The notes beneath the pieces were generated by a model. It saw only the letters and a program-made list of their open reading frames with translations, was not told the origin of the DNA and searched no databases. From NCBI GenBank assembly GCA_022494885.1, contig JAGVSM010002944.1, forward strand, positions 229,905-293,904: a DNA stretch of 64,000 bases, in the 5' to 3' direction. The first letter of the stretch is position 1. Each line of letters starts with the position of its first letter. The stretch comes from Micrasema longulum. Lineage: Eukaryota > Arthropoda > Insecta > Trichoptera > Brachycentridae. A program made the position numbers and the translations under genes. Positions 63,955 through 64,000 of the stretch are shown here, piece by piece.

Positions 63955-64000
63955 TTCTATCACGCGGTAAAAATTAGAGCATTTCATTGTACGGCAAAGT
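63955..64000 (+). repeat. dispersed repeat W, cut by window end
   Basis: 'CACGCGGTAAAAATTAGAGC' and 'TTGTACGGCAAAGT' match 9725-9770 and 31325-31368; the copy continues beyond the window. Confidence 0.6.

Overview
The window is AT-rich eukaryotic DNA dominated by mobile elements, with no host gene I can name. It suggests an insect, most likely a moth or butterfly. The reasons are many 5'-truncated Jockey- and RTE-type non-LTR retrotransposons ending in short A-rich or (ATAA)n-like tails, tRNA-derived SINEs, Penelope-like elements (PLEs), TA-flanked inverted-repeat DNA elements, and a Helitron-like 3' end resembling those common in Lepidoptera. The order assignment is inference; 'insect' is firmer.

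Layout. 1-8 kb: Jockey-type LINE fragment, one copy each of SINE-A and SINE-B, an inverted-repeat element with hammerhead-ribozyme-like motifs in both arms (4.6-5.0 kb), an RTE-type LINE with a (GTA)n tail (5.7-6.6 kb) and tandem hairpin units (7.9-8.0 kb). 8-17 kb: SINE-A, a LINE 3' end carrying a nested repeat with a 10-bp target duplication (10.26-10.59 kb), two more hammerhead-like motifs (11.1 and 12.0 kb), then mostly featureless AT-rich DNA and a MITE (16.2-16.6 kb). 17-25 kb: RTE and Jockey fragments, a Helitron-like tail, HHR-repeat and SINE-A copies, and a LINE nested in another repeat. 25-29 kb: a 2.1-kb TA-flanked DNA transposon with repeated internal copies of its terminal motif and a decayed minus-strand protein; then an RTE fragment. 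29-36 kb: a minisatellite, LINE 3' ends, two separate PLE endonuclease (GIY-YIG) remnants with hammerhead-like repeats, and a large CA/CATA/TA microsatellite. 36-49 kb: several LINE fragments on both strands, SINE-B copies, a MITE and a GC-rich unique patch. 49-64 kb: a CpG-rich block, SINE-B, another MITE, four LINE fragments, SINE-A, a GC-richer block (54.2-55.1 kb), a DNA element interrupted by a LINE, a long perfect-looking hairpin and a last RTE fragment.

Repeats are often nested and some copies give internal 'empty site' evidence. Every coding region recognised is a broken, 5'-truncated transposon gene; none looks active. The most interesting signal is the repeated occurrence of hammerhead-ribozyme-type cores (CTGANGA, helix II, GAAAC, NUH), several linked to PLE endonuclease sequence, one family arranged head-to-head as a foldback. 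HHRs in PLEs are known in general; these copies, their one-base insertion before helix II and the foldback arrangement deserve checking. All calls rest on reading the sequence; no database search was possible.
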